Source: Nemophila menziesii
Taxonomy: Eukaryota; Streptophyta; Magnoliopsida; Boraginales; Hydrophyllaceae
Assembly: GCA_029959085.1 (NCBI GenBank)
Contig: JARWIR010000031.1
Location: forward strand, 7,812,001-7,876,000
Length of the DNA stretch: 64,000 nucleotides
Direction: 5' to 3'
Position 1 is the first letter of the stretch, and every line of letters starts with the position of its first letter. The notes below the pieces were generated by a model. The model did not search any database. It saw only the letters and a list, made by a program, of their open reading frames with translations, and was not told where the DNA came from. Of the stretch, positions 33,415 through 45,608 are shown piece by piece. The position numbers and the translations under genes were made by a program.

Positions 33415-36400
33415 TTACTCCACCACAATATGATTTTCTTGGTTGGTAGCATTTAAACCCCTGGCTGGATTATGTTCGTCATCACTCGAGTGGCCGGGTG
33501 GACTCGGTCTCCTCAACCCTGGTCTTCTCTGAAATTTCTTTTTGAACAAAGAGGCTCTTTCACGATCATGATCTTTCATCTCAGGTGAGGTGCCTTCATG
33601 ATCTTTTAACTCAGCTGAAATGCTTTGATTATCTTTCGGTATGGGTGAAAGGCCTTGATCATTATTTAACACTGGCAAGATGGCCTCTTGATCTGTTAAC
33701 ACTGGCGAAAGGCCTTGGTTTGACACTGGAGTAGTGCCTTGATGATCGTCTAATAGAGGAGAGATGCCTTGATTGTTTGTTATAATTGGCGAGATAGCTC
33801 CGTGATCGTGATCATGATCATTCAAAGTTGGTGTGACACAATCTAGATCTTCAAGGGTTGGTAATTGACATTCTTGTTCTTTCAACATCTCATCGATGCC
33901 TTCACCATCTTGCAACATTTTTACAACCTTCATCATAGCATCAAGTTAAGAGTATTAGAATGGAAAGTAATTTAGAGTTTATAAAGTAAACAATAAGTAA
34001 TGATATAACCCATTCAAATTCATACCACTTAATATATCAGGCGTGATTTGAGTGGATTTAAATCGTCAACCAAATTTATTTTCTCGATTTAATTGACAAT
34101 TTATTACCACTCAAATCACGCCCTATCAGTAATAGTATATTGGATGGTATGAATTTGGGTAGTATATATCGTAAATAATATACTTTGCTCATAGGAGGCC
34201 TTTCTGTAGGTGATTGATGTATACAGAAAGAAGCAACTAGAACCATTCGTCTCAGCTGTTCCGCGTCATACACACCATCAAGTGTAGGATCAAGTAGCCC
34301 TTCCATCTTTCTGTTAATTAGAAATGGTTTAGCCTGCAAAATAAATAATCAAATAATATTATTAACCAGTTTTATCATATAATGATACATATGAATGATC
34401 AATAAGCTAAAACCTACCCACATCACAACACTATTATGTGACTCATCAAGAGCTGGACGCCCAGTGATAACCTCCAATAACAAAACTCCATAAGCATATA
34501 CATCAGTTTTTTCATCAACTATTCCATGCATAAAGAACTCAGGAGGGAGATATCTATAACCATAAGAAAAGAAATATAGTAGATCAAAATCTATATTCAA
34601 GAAAACATGACTTAGAAATATTTTATATACCCAAAAGTGCCCTCGAACTGCGATACAGTGAGGTGAGTAGTCTGATCAGGGAGCCATTTTGCAAGGCCAA
34701 AATCAGCAATCTGCAGTTCAATAAGCAAATTAAGTAAAACTTGAATCATATAATCATATTGGAAAGGGTTAAAAAAGGTAGGTACGTACCTGAGGCTCAA
34801 AACTTTCAGTTAGCAAAACATTAGCAGCTTTAATATCTCTATGAATAATTCTTCGATGACACCCTACGTGAAGATAATTAAGACCTAAAGCAGTACCTAG
34901 AGCAATATTATACCTTTTACTCCATGGAAGTTTTCCATCTTTAGCTTTAAGCTTAGATGCTAAGCTTCCATGAGGAGATAAAGGAAGAATAAGATGCATT
35001 CCACCATCAACTCCATAACCAATAACACTAGCAATATTGGGATGATTAACATGTACTAACATTCCTAGCTCTGCTAAATAATCTGCTGTCATTTCCTCTT
35101 GACCTCCATGTGTCAACCTTTTAATGGCTACTAGCTGCCCATTTTCTAATAGCCCTTTGTAAACTTCTGAGTACCCTCCCTCTCCTATTTTATTTTCTGA
35201 AACAACCAAAACAAAGACATAATTAGGAAATTCTAAATATATTCAGAGTAAGTAATGATATATACCATCCAAATTCATACCACCCAATGACGTGACGTGA
35301 ATTGGTTGGTTACAAATTTTTAATCAAATCAAGAAAATAAATACATTACCGATTTGTAACCAACCAATTCACGCCACGTCATTGGGTGGTATTTGGGTGA
35401 TATAAATTTGGGTGGTATATATCATTACTCATATATTAATTAATGTTAGAGTACGTACCTTTGCTGAAATTTTGGGTTGCAGCTTGAATCTGGGCAAGGG
35501 AGAAATTTTTCCACGATAAATCGAAGAAATAACCGAGACCATTATCTACTGGAGGAGGTATAGCTGGAATAGAAGGCATTGATTTTCTACTTCTTTTTTT
35601 GGAAAGCTTTTTAATGGAAGGTAATGAAGGCATAGTTGGATGAAATGTATGGGAATTTGTAGGTTTACTTGTTGAAGAAGGTCCTTTTTCTTTTTTAAGC
35701 TTTCGAAGGAATCCCCACCATTGAGGATTAGATTTATCAAACTTATCAAATTTATCAAATTTTAATTGAGCTTCTGAATCTGAAGTACTAGCCTTGGAGG
35801 ATGATGCTGAATCATACTCTATCTCCTCCTCTTGCACTTGTCTCGGCGAGAATTCGAATGTTTTATCCTTCTCCACGCTCAGAGATCGAAATTCTGCCAT
35901 TACATATTTCTTTGATCAACCATAATTAATTTATTAGTATCATTAATTAACTATAAGAGATTTTAATTACCTTTAGCAGATATAGATATGGACGCAAGCG
36001 AAAACAGCATTTTATTTCCAACTACAAAAAGCTCACCGTCTGAATCTCCATGAACGAAAACAGTTGCATCCTCACTGTAAAAATATTAATTTATTGAATC
36101 CGAAACTTTTCCATAGATAGCATTTGCAGAAAATTCAAACAATCTAATTTACATAACAGAACACAAAAGGATTATTGAATTTTATTATTAAATTACTAGC
36201 AAAGTTTCTCATATCAAGGAAAATATAGGAAGACAAATCGAATCAAGGAAATGATGTTGATACGTGTATAATTTTTTTTTTTAAAAAGAAATCAAGGCAT
36301 TAATTGTCATGCTTAGTGATTTGTTTCATGATTATGATTATTATTGTTATTTGTTATCATATTAAATGGTAGCTAACAACCATTATCCTATGGTCATGCT

Positions 36401-36656
36401 AGTATAAATAAAAGGGCAGCTCAGAAATTCTAGTTATATGGTGAAAGGTCGAGTCTGCCATACAATATAAAGTAAAGATAACACAAAAGGAAAGGAAAAG
36501 AAAGCTACCTTTTAATGTATGACAAGAAAAATAAAAAAGAACAGAATCAAATGGACGAAAACTTTGAAATTTGTTACATGCAATCTTAAATGAAAACTTT
36601 AATCAAGTGATATAAAATTACCATGAAGAAGCTGAAGGATCAGATGAACTATCCAT
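33415..36656 (-). CDS. Receptor-like cytoplasmic kinase, RLCK VI type (8 coding exons)
   Basis: Intracellular Ser/Thr kinase without signal peptide or membrane segment. My splice model uses 36622-36656, 35971-36074, 35459-35893, 34790-35196, 34631-34710, 34418-34553, 34184-34333 and 33415-33927. All junctions are GT-AG and in phase, giving 619 codons. The kinase domain spans about residues 190-460: glycine loop IGEGGYSEVYKG, Lys217 in VAIK, His-Arg-Asp (310-312) with Asn317, Asp-Phe-Gly (330-332), and YLPPEFFMHGIVDEKTDVYA, a signature of RLCK subfamily VI. The Met at 35900 is not the start: it sits in the intron end (ATGGCAG), and a short first exon supplies ATG at 36656. The N-terminus (about 1-180) is Ser/Lys-rich. 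The last exon adds an unusual tail of about 11-residue acidic repeats (about 480-575). RLCK VI kinases are linked to ROP GTPase signalling; that role here is inference. Confidence 0.9.
33997..34173. mobile_element. Foldback MITE copy 3, in the last RLCK intron
   Basis: Lies within intron 7 (33928-34183). Arms GGCGTGATTTGAGTGG and CCACTCAAATCACGCC pair perfectly, with outer arms CAAATTCATACCA and TGGTATGAATTTG. It occupies about 70% of the intron and lies some 10 bases from the splice donor at 34183. Confidence 0.75.
35252..35428. mobile_element. Foldback MITE copy 4, in the third RLCK intron
   Basis: Best-preserved copy, in intron 3 (35197-35458). GTAATGATATATACCATCC and its inverse bound long arms containing CCCAATGACGTGACGTGAATT and the complementary AATTCACGCCACGTCATTGGG. 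About 177 bp, able to form an almost complete hairpin. Confidence 0.85.
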
Positions 36657-36710
36657 GAGGCGCTCTCAGACCATGTGGGATTTGCAAATGTGAGTGCAAG
36701 AGATAGAAGA

Positions 36711-36815
36711 TAGAGAGAGAGAAAGAGAAAAGAAGAAGAAACAAGGAAGGAAAGAAAGAAAGAAAGATCGAAAGAGAGAGAAAGAGAGAGAAAGAGAGAG
36801 AAAGTGAAAAGGAGA
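36711..36815 (-). promoter_or_regulatory. CT-rich tract in the presumed RLCK 5' UTR
   Basis: About 105 bp of almost pure CT on the minus strand (GA-rich on plus), 55 bases upstream of the ATG. Long CT/GA tracts are common in plant 5' leaders and can bind GAGA/BPC-type factors; a regulatory role here is inference. Frames through it (36649-36888) are low-complexity artefacts. Confidence 0.5.
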
Positions 36816-36903
36816 GGTGGAAAGAATGGTCTTGTTGCTTCCCAAAATTATGTGTTGCATGCATTAACATGCAAAATGAATCACACACCTGTGGTTTATT
36901 ACC

Positions 36904-36913
36904 ACCTTAAATA
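36904..36913 (-). promoter_or_regulatory. Candidate TATA box of the RLCK gene
   Basis: TTATTTAAGG on the minus strand, about 250 bases upstream of the ATG and 90 upstream of the CT tract. It is not a perfect consensus, and no transcript data are available. Confidence 0.25.
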
Positions 36914-36919
36914 AGATAT

Positions 36920-38405
36920 ATCATATGACCAACTACCACTTGTAATCAAATGACAAAAGATTAGTTATTATTTGAATTATACACGCGATTCACACAAAAA
37001 ATGTACTAGATACGTGAAAAATATATGTTTAATTTAATTCATGTTTGTTTCTAGGGTGAGGACATAATTATATTTATTTATACATTAGCACCTATCTAAT
37101 TTTTACCTAATTCGGCTATTTTTCTTCGCCCCAATTTAACTCAAAATATCTCTGTTAGTTTCTTATAATTTCAAACCTTATAAAGATATAACTCATCTCT
37201 TCATACCTGCATTCGATAAAAATACAAAAATAAATATCTTCACACTGACCTTCCCACACCAAGCCGCTCTAATGCACAAGAAAACCGCCGGCACTGGGCA
37301 GCCATTCTCCACCATCATCATCTGGCATGATGAAGAATCCACTTTAACCAAGCCACTCTCCTACATAAGAAAACCGTCACTCGGGGACCATTCTCCACCA
37401 TTCTCCACCATCATCAACCAGGATGAAGAGCCCAAGTTAAGCTAAATTAAAATGATAAAATTTAATATAATCTCATCACTTGTACAATTTTTTAGAATTA
37501 TTTGAAGAAAAAACAAAAAGAAATCTCTTCACACTCACCTTCACACACCAAGCCGCTCTCTGTTTAAATTGTATTTACTTTTATGAGTTGGAATCTCACT
37601 TTATATAACCTAAAATAGTCAATATTAGTATGATACTTTATGATTTTCTTGATTTGGATTCACTAATTATATAATGAGTAAAGATGGAGGCAAAAGGGAA
37701 GACTCTTTGGATGTTGTTCGGTCCTTTTTTTATTGCGATACTAATACATAAATATGGGATATATTCTTCTCGAGGATGGAAATGGGATTATTACATGGGT
37801 ACTACCAAAGATTAGAGTATGGTGATGTACTCCGATCACTCTATAGACCTGCTTCAAGTAAAAAATTCTACTTACTCTTTTCCTTTTTTTGTTTGAATTT
37901 CAGCTCTTCATTTTATGTAAAATCTGTTAAATTGTATACTAATTGCACCTGATTAAAATAAATGTACAATTACTACTCTCATGAATCAGCCTATCGTAGA
38001 TCGTACTAATTCTTTGAAAAAAGATTTCACCATTAGGCTAATGGAATGATGTATAAGAGTGATTGGTTAAAAACTTCATTTTTGCAGGATATTTCAGTTG
38101 TACAGATATATGATTATCATGGTAAGTTTGTAAATAATATCTTATACTATCTAGCCTCATGTATATTAACTGTGCTATTTTGTTTGTTTGGAAATAATAG
38201 TTCAATTACGTGTTGATCAAGCAATTCTTATGTGTATATGTCCTAATATACATACATAAAATTTTAGTATTATTTATTGATAATTATACCAAAATATAAT
38301 GAATACAATAATTAATAAATGAGGTTATAGGCAACTCTTCTTTTGACTTGATGATAAGTGAGATTTGTTTCGTGGAACAGGAGCTAGAAGCAAAAATTGT
38401 ATATC
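36920..38405. other. Intergenic sequence with a short repeated block
   Basis: The region 37230-37570 repeats the words 'CACACCAAGCCGCTCT', 'AAGAAAACCG' and 'CCATTCTCCACCATCATCA' two to three times. The remainder is AT-rich with no coding evidence. Confidence 0.35.
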
Positions 38406-39986
38406 TGGTGTCGCCTAAGCCATGATAAAATAATAGATAAAAATAAATGCAAATAAACACCCTAGTCTAAGAACGGCTCTGCAAGTATACATGATGTATG
38501 CAAGTTTTAATGATAAATAAGATTTGTTCCTCAAAGACTACGAAAGTTAGGAAGAACTTACGCAGTTTATCAAGTGCAGAAATAATAGCTAGAACAGATA
38601 ATACGCAAGAATAAAGAAAAGGCAAAGAGATTTTTATTTGGTTTTTTGTAAATAGAGAATTGAACTAAATAAATTAGAGACAAAACTTTAAATAAAGAGA
38701 AGAAGATAGTATGAGAGCTTAGCTTGAGAAACTAGGAAGTAATCCCGACTAGCCTAGTTTATTCTAACCATGTAAAAGCGGATTATGTAGAATTGCAATA
38801 ATCAGGATTCTAAATTCATCCCTATCCCCGGAGAGCGAACTAGGGCGGCGACCTTTCAATCACGAGGGAACTCACAAATGGTCAACCTACGCCACTTGGG
38901 TCCTAGGTGTAGTCCTACCTATTAATGATGATTGGTGATTAAATTAAACCTTAGTGATTATCTAGTTAGGCTGGTATTGTCAGAACCGATTCCATATACT
39001 AAACGTTATGTGGTGTTTCAATAGTTAAACACCCCTTCTGGGCGACCATCTAACTACTATTAAGGTAATCATATACGTTGCGCACCACAAGGAAAACAGA
39101 CAATAAATCAAAGCCCATAAATCAGAGAATTAAACATGAATTAAATTTAAATACGATGGTGTCCCAAATTAGATAGATTTAAAACAAGAACTAGGTTTCA
39201 TACATATATTCTAAATCTCAAGCTAAAAATAATTTCGTTCATACTAGAAGAAGAAAAGAAAACAATTACAAATTTGAAGACTTGTGAAGACATTGTATGA
39301 TTTTCAGCTCCTTCCATACTTCTCTTCTCTTGTTGTAAGCTTTCTCTTGGCTTAAGGTTTGCCAAGGATTTATTTCTTCTGATTAAAGGATGTATTTATA
39401 GGGTATAGGAAACCCTAAAACGTTTTCTTGGAGTGGAAGACAAGTAACTTGGACTCCTAGCCCAACTCAAATTCGTAACCCTAAAATACAGAAAAGGTAA
39501 GATTCTGCTGCTGTTTTGTTTTGGTCGTAACTCCTTCAATACTTATCTGTTTGACGCGTTCCACATTTCGAAACTGATCATCTTGGAAATCTATATGACT
39601 TTGATTCAGACCATTCTCACGAATTCTTAGCCATTCTTAAGTTATGATCACTTTTATGTTCGTAGCTGTTGGAATTCAGATTTATTTTGACAACTTTATC
39701 TTTTCCTTTTTCATATTTCTTTCCTTTATCTCCAATTTCCATGTTTATCTTCTTTCCATTATCTCTTATAATTTACTTGGCATCTAATTAATTACCATAT
39801 ATTTTTAAAGCTTCACAATTAACAAAACAATTAAACCCAATATGCTCTAAAAATAATAAATAGTTAAATCAAGACACGAATAGAAAAGTGTACTAAATCA
39901 TGAGAAAATCGACCTATATCCTAATAAATACACCTAAAATGATGTCTCCAATCTAATATTAAATCATCACAAATAGGGAGACATCA
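38406..39986 (-). repeat. 3' LTR of B-2 (about 1.58 kb)
   Basis: Plus-strand bounds TGGTGTCGCC and GAGACATCA. The first about 690 bp match 54601-55274 closely, with differences of a few percent by eye. The polypurine tract follows at 39987. Confidence 0.9.
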
Positions 39987-40003
39987 AGACCCCCAACTCA
40001 AAG
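39987..40003 (-). other. Polypurine tract of B-2
   Basis: GAGTTGGGGGTCT on the minus strand abuts the LTR, as in A-1 and A-2. Confidence 0.7.
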
Positions 40004-41449
40004 TTGTATTGTCCCGATACAATAAATATAAATAAAGAACGGTGGGGTAGTCAGATAATTTAACAAAGAATAAGAAGTAGGAGGAGAAGAAGAATATAAC
40101 ATAATAAATGATCCTAGAGAAAAATATCTAAAAAGTCTCATGCAGTAATGCTAAAAAAATAATGCACACGTATGCTTAATATACACATAATCAACAATCC
40201 ATAAATTCAAGTCCAAATTAATTTCGCAATGCCAGAAGGAGAGGTCTCAACTCAGTTCATGTTAATGGCTATAGGTTGTTCATAGGTCCTAATATATTAT
40301 CCAATAGTACACTCACCTACAACCTAATAGCTCCATTGTTTCTCCATCAAGTAGCTAAAAATCCTAAGGTCTTTATGGTTATAATATGGCTTAAGGACGG
40401 TGTGGTATATTTGGATAACGAAAAGTGATCTTTTGGCTCTCTCTACTCACATTCCATCAACGAATCACCCTATAGATTGAGTTTTTCACTCGAAGATGTT
40501 CTCACTCAACCCATTTTTGATGCCTTAATGTGCATCCCCATTTAATCCCAAATAAACCTTTTCATGATGATATACGAATTCCCCTTTGCTGGTCCAATTT
40601 TTTTTTTCATATGAATTTTTCTTTTGTATAGCTATGACTCTCTTTTTGATGTTGAGATATCACGCTAATTTTTCATATAAATATTTTTTTTTTCTTTTCA
40701 ATTCATGCTTTTTAGCTTTTTTCATTTACTCTTACCCCGACAAAGGGTTACAATAATAACTTTTACATCATCAATAATATCACAATTACAATTTTCCGAA
40801 CCCAATGTTCCCAAATGATGAAACCCACCACCCCAAACTGAAGCTCTAAAAACAACTTGTCTCAGGTTTTGCGATTCGAGTGCGGGTCATATGGATAAGT
40901 CCTATAAAATAAGGGGTATGGTTTATAATGTAGTTAATAAAAAGGCTTTAGAAAGGCTCAGAGAGGCTAAGACAGATAAATAATAATAATCAAATAAAAG
41001 GGTGAGAAAGCTAAAAGGCTTCAAGTGGCTTCAATATGAAAGAACTGTCTTATTCACTTTTCTAACTACTGGATTTGTTATTTTTTCACTACTAGTTCAT
41101 AGACAAGTGGGTTTTCAACTTGACTTCTTAACATTGCTCATTAACTTTTCTATCCTTTATTTCCTGTTTTCATACATGCATACTAAACATATTTGTGACA
41201 TCGTTCAAAAACATACTACCTACTATCATTGACCTATTAAATCATGCTACATAGGTAGATTCAACCTATTCTATGCCAATTCAAACCTAAAAAATTTAAA
41301 TTTTATGCAAAAACAAAGAGGAAGATGAGGACAACGAATCCCCACCCCCAACTCAAAAGTGTGTCGTGTCCCCACGACTCGAAAAAGACTCAAGTAAGAA
41401 ATAAACTTTAAAATTAAACTAAACTAAACTACCTAATACATACAAGCAA
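40004..41449 (-). other. 3' non-coding region of B-2
   Basis: Alignable in blocks with the equivalent regions of A-1, D and A-2 (for example GGCTTAAGGACGG, GTGATCTTTTGGCTCTCTC, CCACGACTCGAAAA), with no ORF that looks real. The blocks are better conserved than the surrounding sequence. A 76-codon frame at 41002 has no known domain. Confidence 0.5.
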
Positions 41450-41911
41450 TTAAGAAGCAGAATTAGAATTGGGTACCTGGCCATAAAGATCTAGCATTTC
41501 CTCCTCCTCCTCCAAAAAATAGCTATCAATATCCAAGGTCTCAGTTACTTCACCCAATACCTGATTAATCTTATCAATTTCCTCCCAGAGTGCGGGAAAT
41601 TATTTTCTTATATAGTTAACTTCATCTTGTAATTTGATTTCCCATATTGGTGACATGTAATAATTATTCTGATATGAAGAAGAAGAACCTTGATCTTGAA
41701 TTGGTGTCTTTTCTTTAGGACTTGGTGGTACACTCATTCTAGTTGTTAATCTCTTTCGTATTGTCTGTGTTGGTGCCTCTATCTTTGGTTTCTTTTTAAC
41801 AGACTCATCAAGGTTGATGGCCTTTTAAATTATAGCTCCAGGCAAATTTTTTTTCTTCCATAAGATTGAACACTTCCTCTTATAATTCATACCATCTGTT
41901 ATGTTTGTCAT
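41450..41911 (-). pseudogene. Short env-position ORF of B-2
   Basis: Begins MTNITDGMNYKRKC (41911), matching the MTNRTD starts elsewhere. It reads about 150 codons with two in-frame stops through KKKPKIEAPTQT, a Ser-rich part and a Glu-rich end (YFLEEEEEMLDLYG) to TAA at 41450. The central domain of the A-2 protein is absent. The weak C-terminal coiled-coil region survives (WEEIDKINQVLGEVTETLD). Confidence 0.65.
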
Positions 41912-42269
41912 CTCTGATTATCCCACAACTCAAGTCAAACCAAGGATAGAATAAAGATAAGAAAGATTGGTGTGGCTTGATTTTCTTGCTTTGATTTGAT
42001 GATAGAAGAAGGTTTCTTTATTTTTCTTGGAAAAATTCTTGATAGCTTGATGATCCCGGTGATGTTTTATGGTGTAGTGTGATGAATTTGATGATGAATA
42101 TGTGTTTATGGAGGAAGGAGGAGAAAATTCTTGTTGTTGTTATGTTTGTTGTGGAGGTTTAATCAAGCTACAAGGTCTATTTATAAGGTTAGGGTCTGGA
42201 AAATTCGTATTGGAGAGGCTAGCTTTAAATCTTGGTAAGGTAAGAAGTTGATATGGTAACAACTTCATC

Positions 42270-42640
42270 ACAAACCGCCTCGGACCAGCTTACCGGTCGA
42301 TTTGCTGGCTTACCGGTGCTGATGGTTTTCTTTTTGTTGCTCTCGACATAGAACCTGATTCACAAAACCTATGTTACAGTTTTTGGGCGCCGGTATACCG
42401 GTGGTGTGACCAGGTAGCCGGTGATGCACTTTTTCAATTTTTTTTGCTTCGGCAAAAAACCTGATTCACAAACCTGTGTCACGGTTTTTTTCCTTGGGCC
42501 GCTTACCGGTCATCTGGGCGGCTTACATGTCAAACAAAATTTTTAGACCTGCTCTCGGCGAACAACCTGATTCCAAAAACCGTGGCACGGGTTTTCCCAC
42601 CAGTATACCGGTGAATCCGTCGGCCTACCGGTCAGAGAAC
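42270..42640 (-). repeat. Palindromic repeat array of B-2
   Basis: Repeated CTTACCGGTC and CCGGTATACCGG words (the perfect 12-mer at 42390-42401), with spacers containing AACCTGATTCACAAA and CGTGGCACGG. Same location and family-specific sequence as in G. Confidence 0.8.
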
Positions 42641-42811
42641 CAGATTTTACCAATCTTTTTTCTTTTGACCCCAAACTCATTTCCTGCACAATAACACACT
42701 ACCTTTCTCTCCTATTAGCTTTTAAACACATTAAAAATATACACTAACTTAGAAATATACACTACAAAACATAAAACTAATCTAAAAAGCAATTAAAACA
42801 AGTGGTGTCTC

Positions 42812-42862
42812 CCAAGAGCACTTTTGTTTAACGTCTTTGAGTTAGACGTGTACCTCGGGTGA
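42812..42862 (-). other. Conserved post-ORF hairpin of B-2, covarying stem
   Basis: On the minus strand ACGTCT-AACTCAA-AGACGT then TAAACAAAAG. Relative to A/E/D (CGTCG...CGACG), both bases of the loop-closing pair changed (G-C to T-A), keeping a 6-bp stem. Confidence 0.7.
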
Positions 42863-43794
42863 TTATGTATGAACATTACCTCCCCATCAATGAATGAATT
42901 TATCAATATTTAAACCGCAAAATTTGAATCCCTTTCCTTTCACACCCATGAACTTCTCAAATCTATTCTTTGTAGTCATGGGTGTGCGTGCTTTTTGTGG
43001 ACGATCAGGCTTATTTTATTCGACTTCTTTGCTTATTCTGAACTCCTCCTTCTTCTGTTCTTTCTTGGGTTCTCTTTGGACCTTCGCGGAACATTTTCTG
43101 ATTCTCTTCTTTGCAATCTCGTTAAGGGTGTCTAAAAACGAACAATTTCCCAGAGAACCAGGTTCTTCATTGCTTTGAATACTTTAAACTTCACCTGTTC
43201 GTCTTGGACTCTCATGAGCAACTCACCATTCTCAACATCTATTAGTGTACGCCCCGTGGCTAAGAATGGTCTACCCAAGATGATGGGGACATTCTTATCC
43301 GCGTCGTAGTCAAGAATAATAAAATCACAAGGAATTATAAAAGTACCAGCTTTAACTAAAACATCTTCAATTTTACCTACTGGTTTGGAGAGGGAGCAAT
43401 CCGCCATTTGTACTACCACGGAAGTGGGTACTACCTCTCCTATGTTAAGCTTCTTGAACAGGGACTTCAGCATGAGATTGATACTCGCGCCTAAATCACA
43501 TAATTCTTTCCCGGTCCAACTTTCACCAATACCAATGGGAATTGTAAAACATTCGGGTTCTTGTAGCTTCGGTGGTAACTTGTTATGACAAATATCACTA
43601 CACTCCCCTGGTAATCCAATTGTATCCCCAGTTTCTAAACTTTGTTTGTTTGAAAGAATGTCTTTCATGAACTTCAGGTATTTTGGCATTCTTTTTAGAG
43701 CTTTAACAAACGGTATATTAATATTTTGCTTGCTCACCATGTCAAGGAACTTCTTGAATACTTTTTCATTGTCCATCTTCTTGACACGTGATAG
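42863..43794 (-). pseudogene. Protease and conserved tail of B-2 (3' half of split gag-PR)
   Basis: The frame continues from gag across the D insertion. After the junction: FKKFLDMVSKQNINIPFVKA, then the protease LCDLGASINLM, DYDADKNVPIILGRPF and RTLIDVENGELLMRVQDEQ. A frameshift near 43140 leads to the tail REPKKEQKKEEF, then MTTKNRFEKFMGVKGKGFKF and TAA at 42863. Two tail stops occur (one where D has Cys, TGC to TGA). The Met at 43923 lies in LTR D and is meaningless. Confidence 0.82.
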
Positions 43795-45591
43795 TGGTGG
43801 GTCCTGGGGTGTTATAAAATAAAGTGCAAAATAGAGGAACAACTTAATCGCAAGTGTACGGTTGTCCAAGTAATACTCCGACAAGTCGGATTCGTTCTCA
43901 GGGATTGGACTGGTATAACCCAAGTGTTCAACAGATAAGTAGTAGTAATTGCAAATACAGAAAATAAAAGATGAGAAATATTTATTTGGTTTTTATATTA
44001 ATCCTAAGAATGCATGAAAATAAATAACTGAAAATAAATACTAAAGGACTAGATGCAGATATGAGCTATACTTGAGTCTCGCAAGGAATCCACTTAATCA
44101 ATATAATCTATGCTATGTTTAAGGGTAGAATTGGAATTATAATATTAGTCGGGACTCTAATATCTCCTAGCCCCCTGTCGGGTGGACCTAGAAGCTATCC
44201 TAAAGTATCATAAACACCTGTATGGTCGAATATGCCTCTTCGGATGATATGATTTTACCTCTTTGGCTATGTAACTAGTTAAGCCTGTCGGTCAATAACG
44301 GACATTAAACGGGTATTACCTAGATCTGTATTCAAACCCCCCTGTCGGATGATCACTTCGCCACTAAAGTGAATAGCCCAAATACTAAAATCTATTTCTA
44401 GTTGTACGAAAAAGAAATAGTGATTAAAACAAAATAATATCCAATATCTAAGACCTAATTCAATTTAAATCATAACAATCCCAAATTCAAAACATAAATT
44501 AAATTAATTAGGGTTGATCCCTTTATTGCGATTCTCAAGTAATTAAGGTTTAGCTCATATTGAAAGTAAAAACAGTAAAGAAATTAATACTATACATGTC
44601 CTAATGACAAAAATAAAATAAGAACCTAGATAGAGGAATTGGCTTGAACTGTTGTTGGAGATATAGACAGTCTCCAACTTCTGCTCTTGCTTCCGCCTCT
44701 TGACGCTCTCTCTAAGGATGATATAAATTGAAGGTTTAATGAGAGGTCTTTGACTCTCTCTCTCTAAGGATATTGAATAAATTATGAGAGGTACTGAATA
44801 ATGAGGTCTAAGGGGTGTATTTATAGGTTTTGGAAGACCCTAGGTCGAATTTGCTTGGAGTGGAAGACAAGTCAAGGACTCTCAAATTCGTAGCTCTAAA
44901 AGATAAGATTCTGCTGATTTGATTTGGTCATATCTTTTTCAATACTTATCCGTTTGAGAAGTTCCAAAATATGAAACTGCTTGTCTTGGAAAGATCTTTC
45001 TATTGGTGCAGACCATTCGTCCAGAATCCTTACCAATCTTTTATTATGAATTAATCTCTAAAACGTGGCTGGATTTTCAGATTCCAAAAGGCAGCTTTAT
45101 CTTTTCCTCCTTTGAATAAATCTTTCCTAAATCTTCTTATTTCCATGTAAATCTTCTTTCCTTTCATCTTCATCTTGACTTGGTCTCTAAGTAATTACCA
45201 TTTATCTCTTAAAGCTTCACATTAAATAAATAATTAAACCGCATATGCTTAAAAAGAATAAATCAATAAATCAAGAAATCGAAATAGGAAAGTGTACTCT
45301 AAAAATAGAAACTCGACTAGAAATGACTTCCTAACACTCTAAAATACACTAAGACTTTATTCTCACTTCTTCTACTTGGATTGGTCTTTCATGAAATTCA
45401 AGAACCAATTAACTTTGCATTCAAAATAGTCAAATTTACGCACAAAAGCTCAGATTCTGCAAATAGTTAATTTCCAAGGGGAGAAAGTGTAATATGATCA
45501 ATTAAGCCTAAAAGTCTATCAAACAAGCCATTTATTCACCTAAAAGGATGTATCCAAGGGGATAATAATTAGAACAAATCGGGAGACATCA
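43795..45591 (-). repeat. 3' LTR of D (about 1.8 kb)
   Basis: TGGTGGGTCC...GAGACATCA on the plus strand, collinear with 51223-53009. Confidence 0.95.
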
Positions 45592-45608
45592 AGACCCCAA
45601 ACTCAAAC
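45592..45608 (-). other. Polypurine tract of D
   Basis: GAGTTTGGGGTCT on the minus strand abuts the 3' LTR. Confidence 0.7.

Noticed and set aside
34553..34631. Kinase inactivated by Pro-Pro-Glu instead of Ala-Pro-Glu
   Set aside because: YLPPEFFMHG is, as I recall, usual for this RLCK subfamily, so it is not evidence of a dead kinase.
36649..36888. Minus-strand frames of 64-79 codons rich in Ser, Leu and Phe
   Set aside because: They translate the CT-rich tract of the presumed RLCK 5' UTR; low complexity.
41002..41232. 76-codon plus frame in the B-2 3' non-coding region
   Set aside because: Hydrophobic AT-rich translation, no counterpart in aligned regions of A-1, D or A-2.
43795..43923. 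Extended start for the B-2 protease frame at 43923
   Set aside because: The first 40 codons are LTR D sequence; the real upstream part is gag beyond D at 53015.
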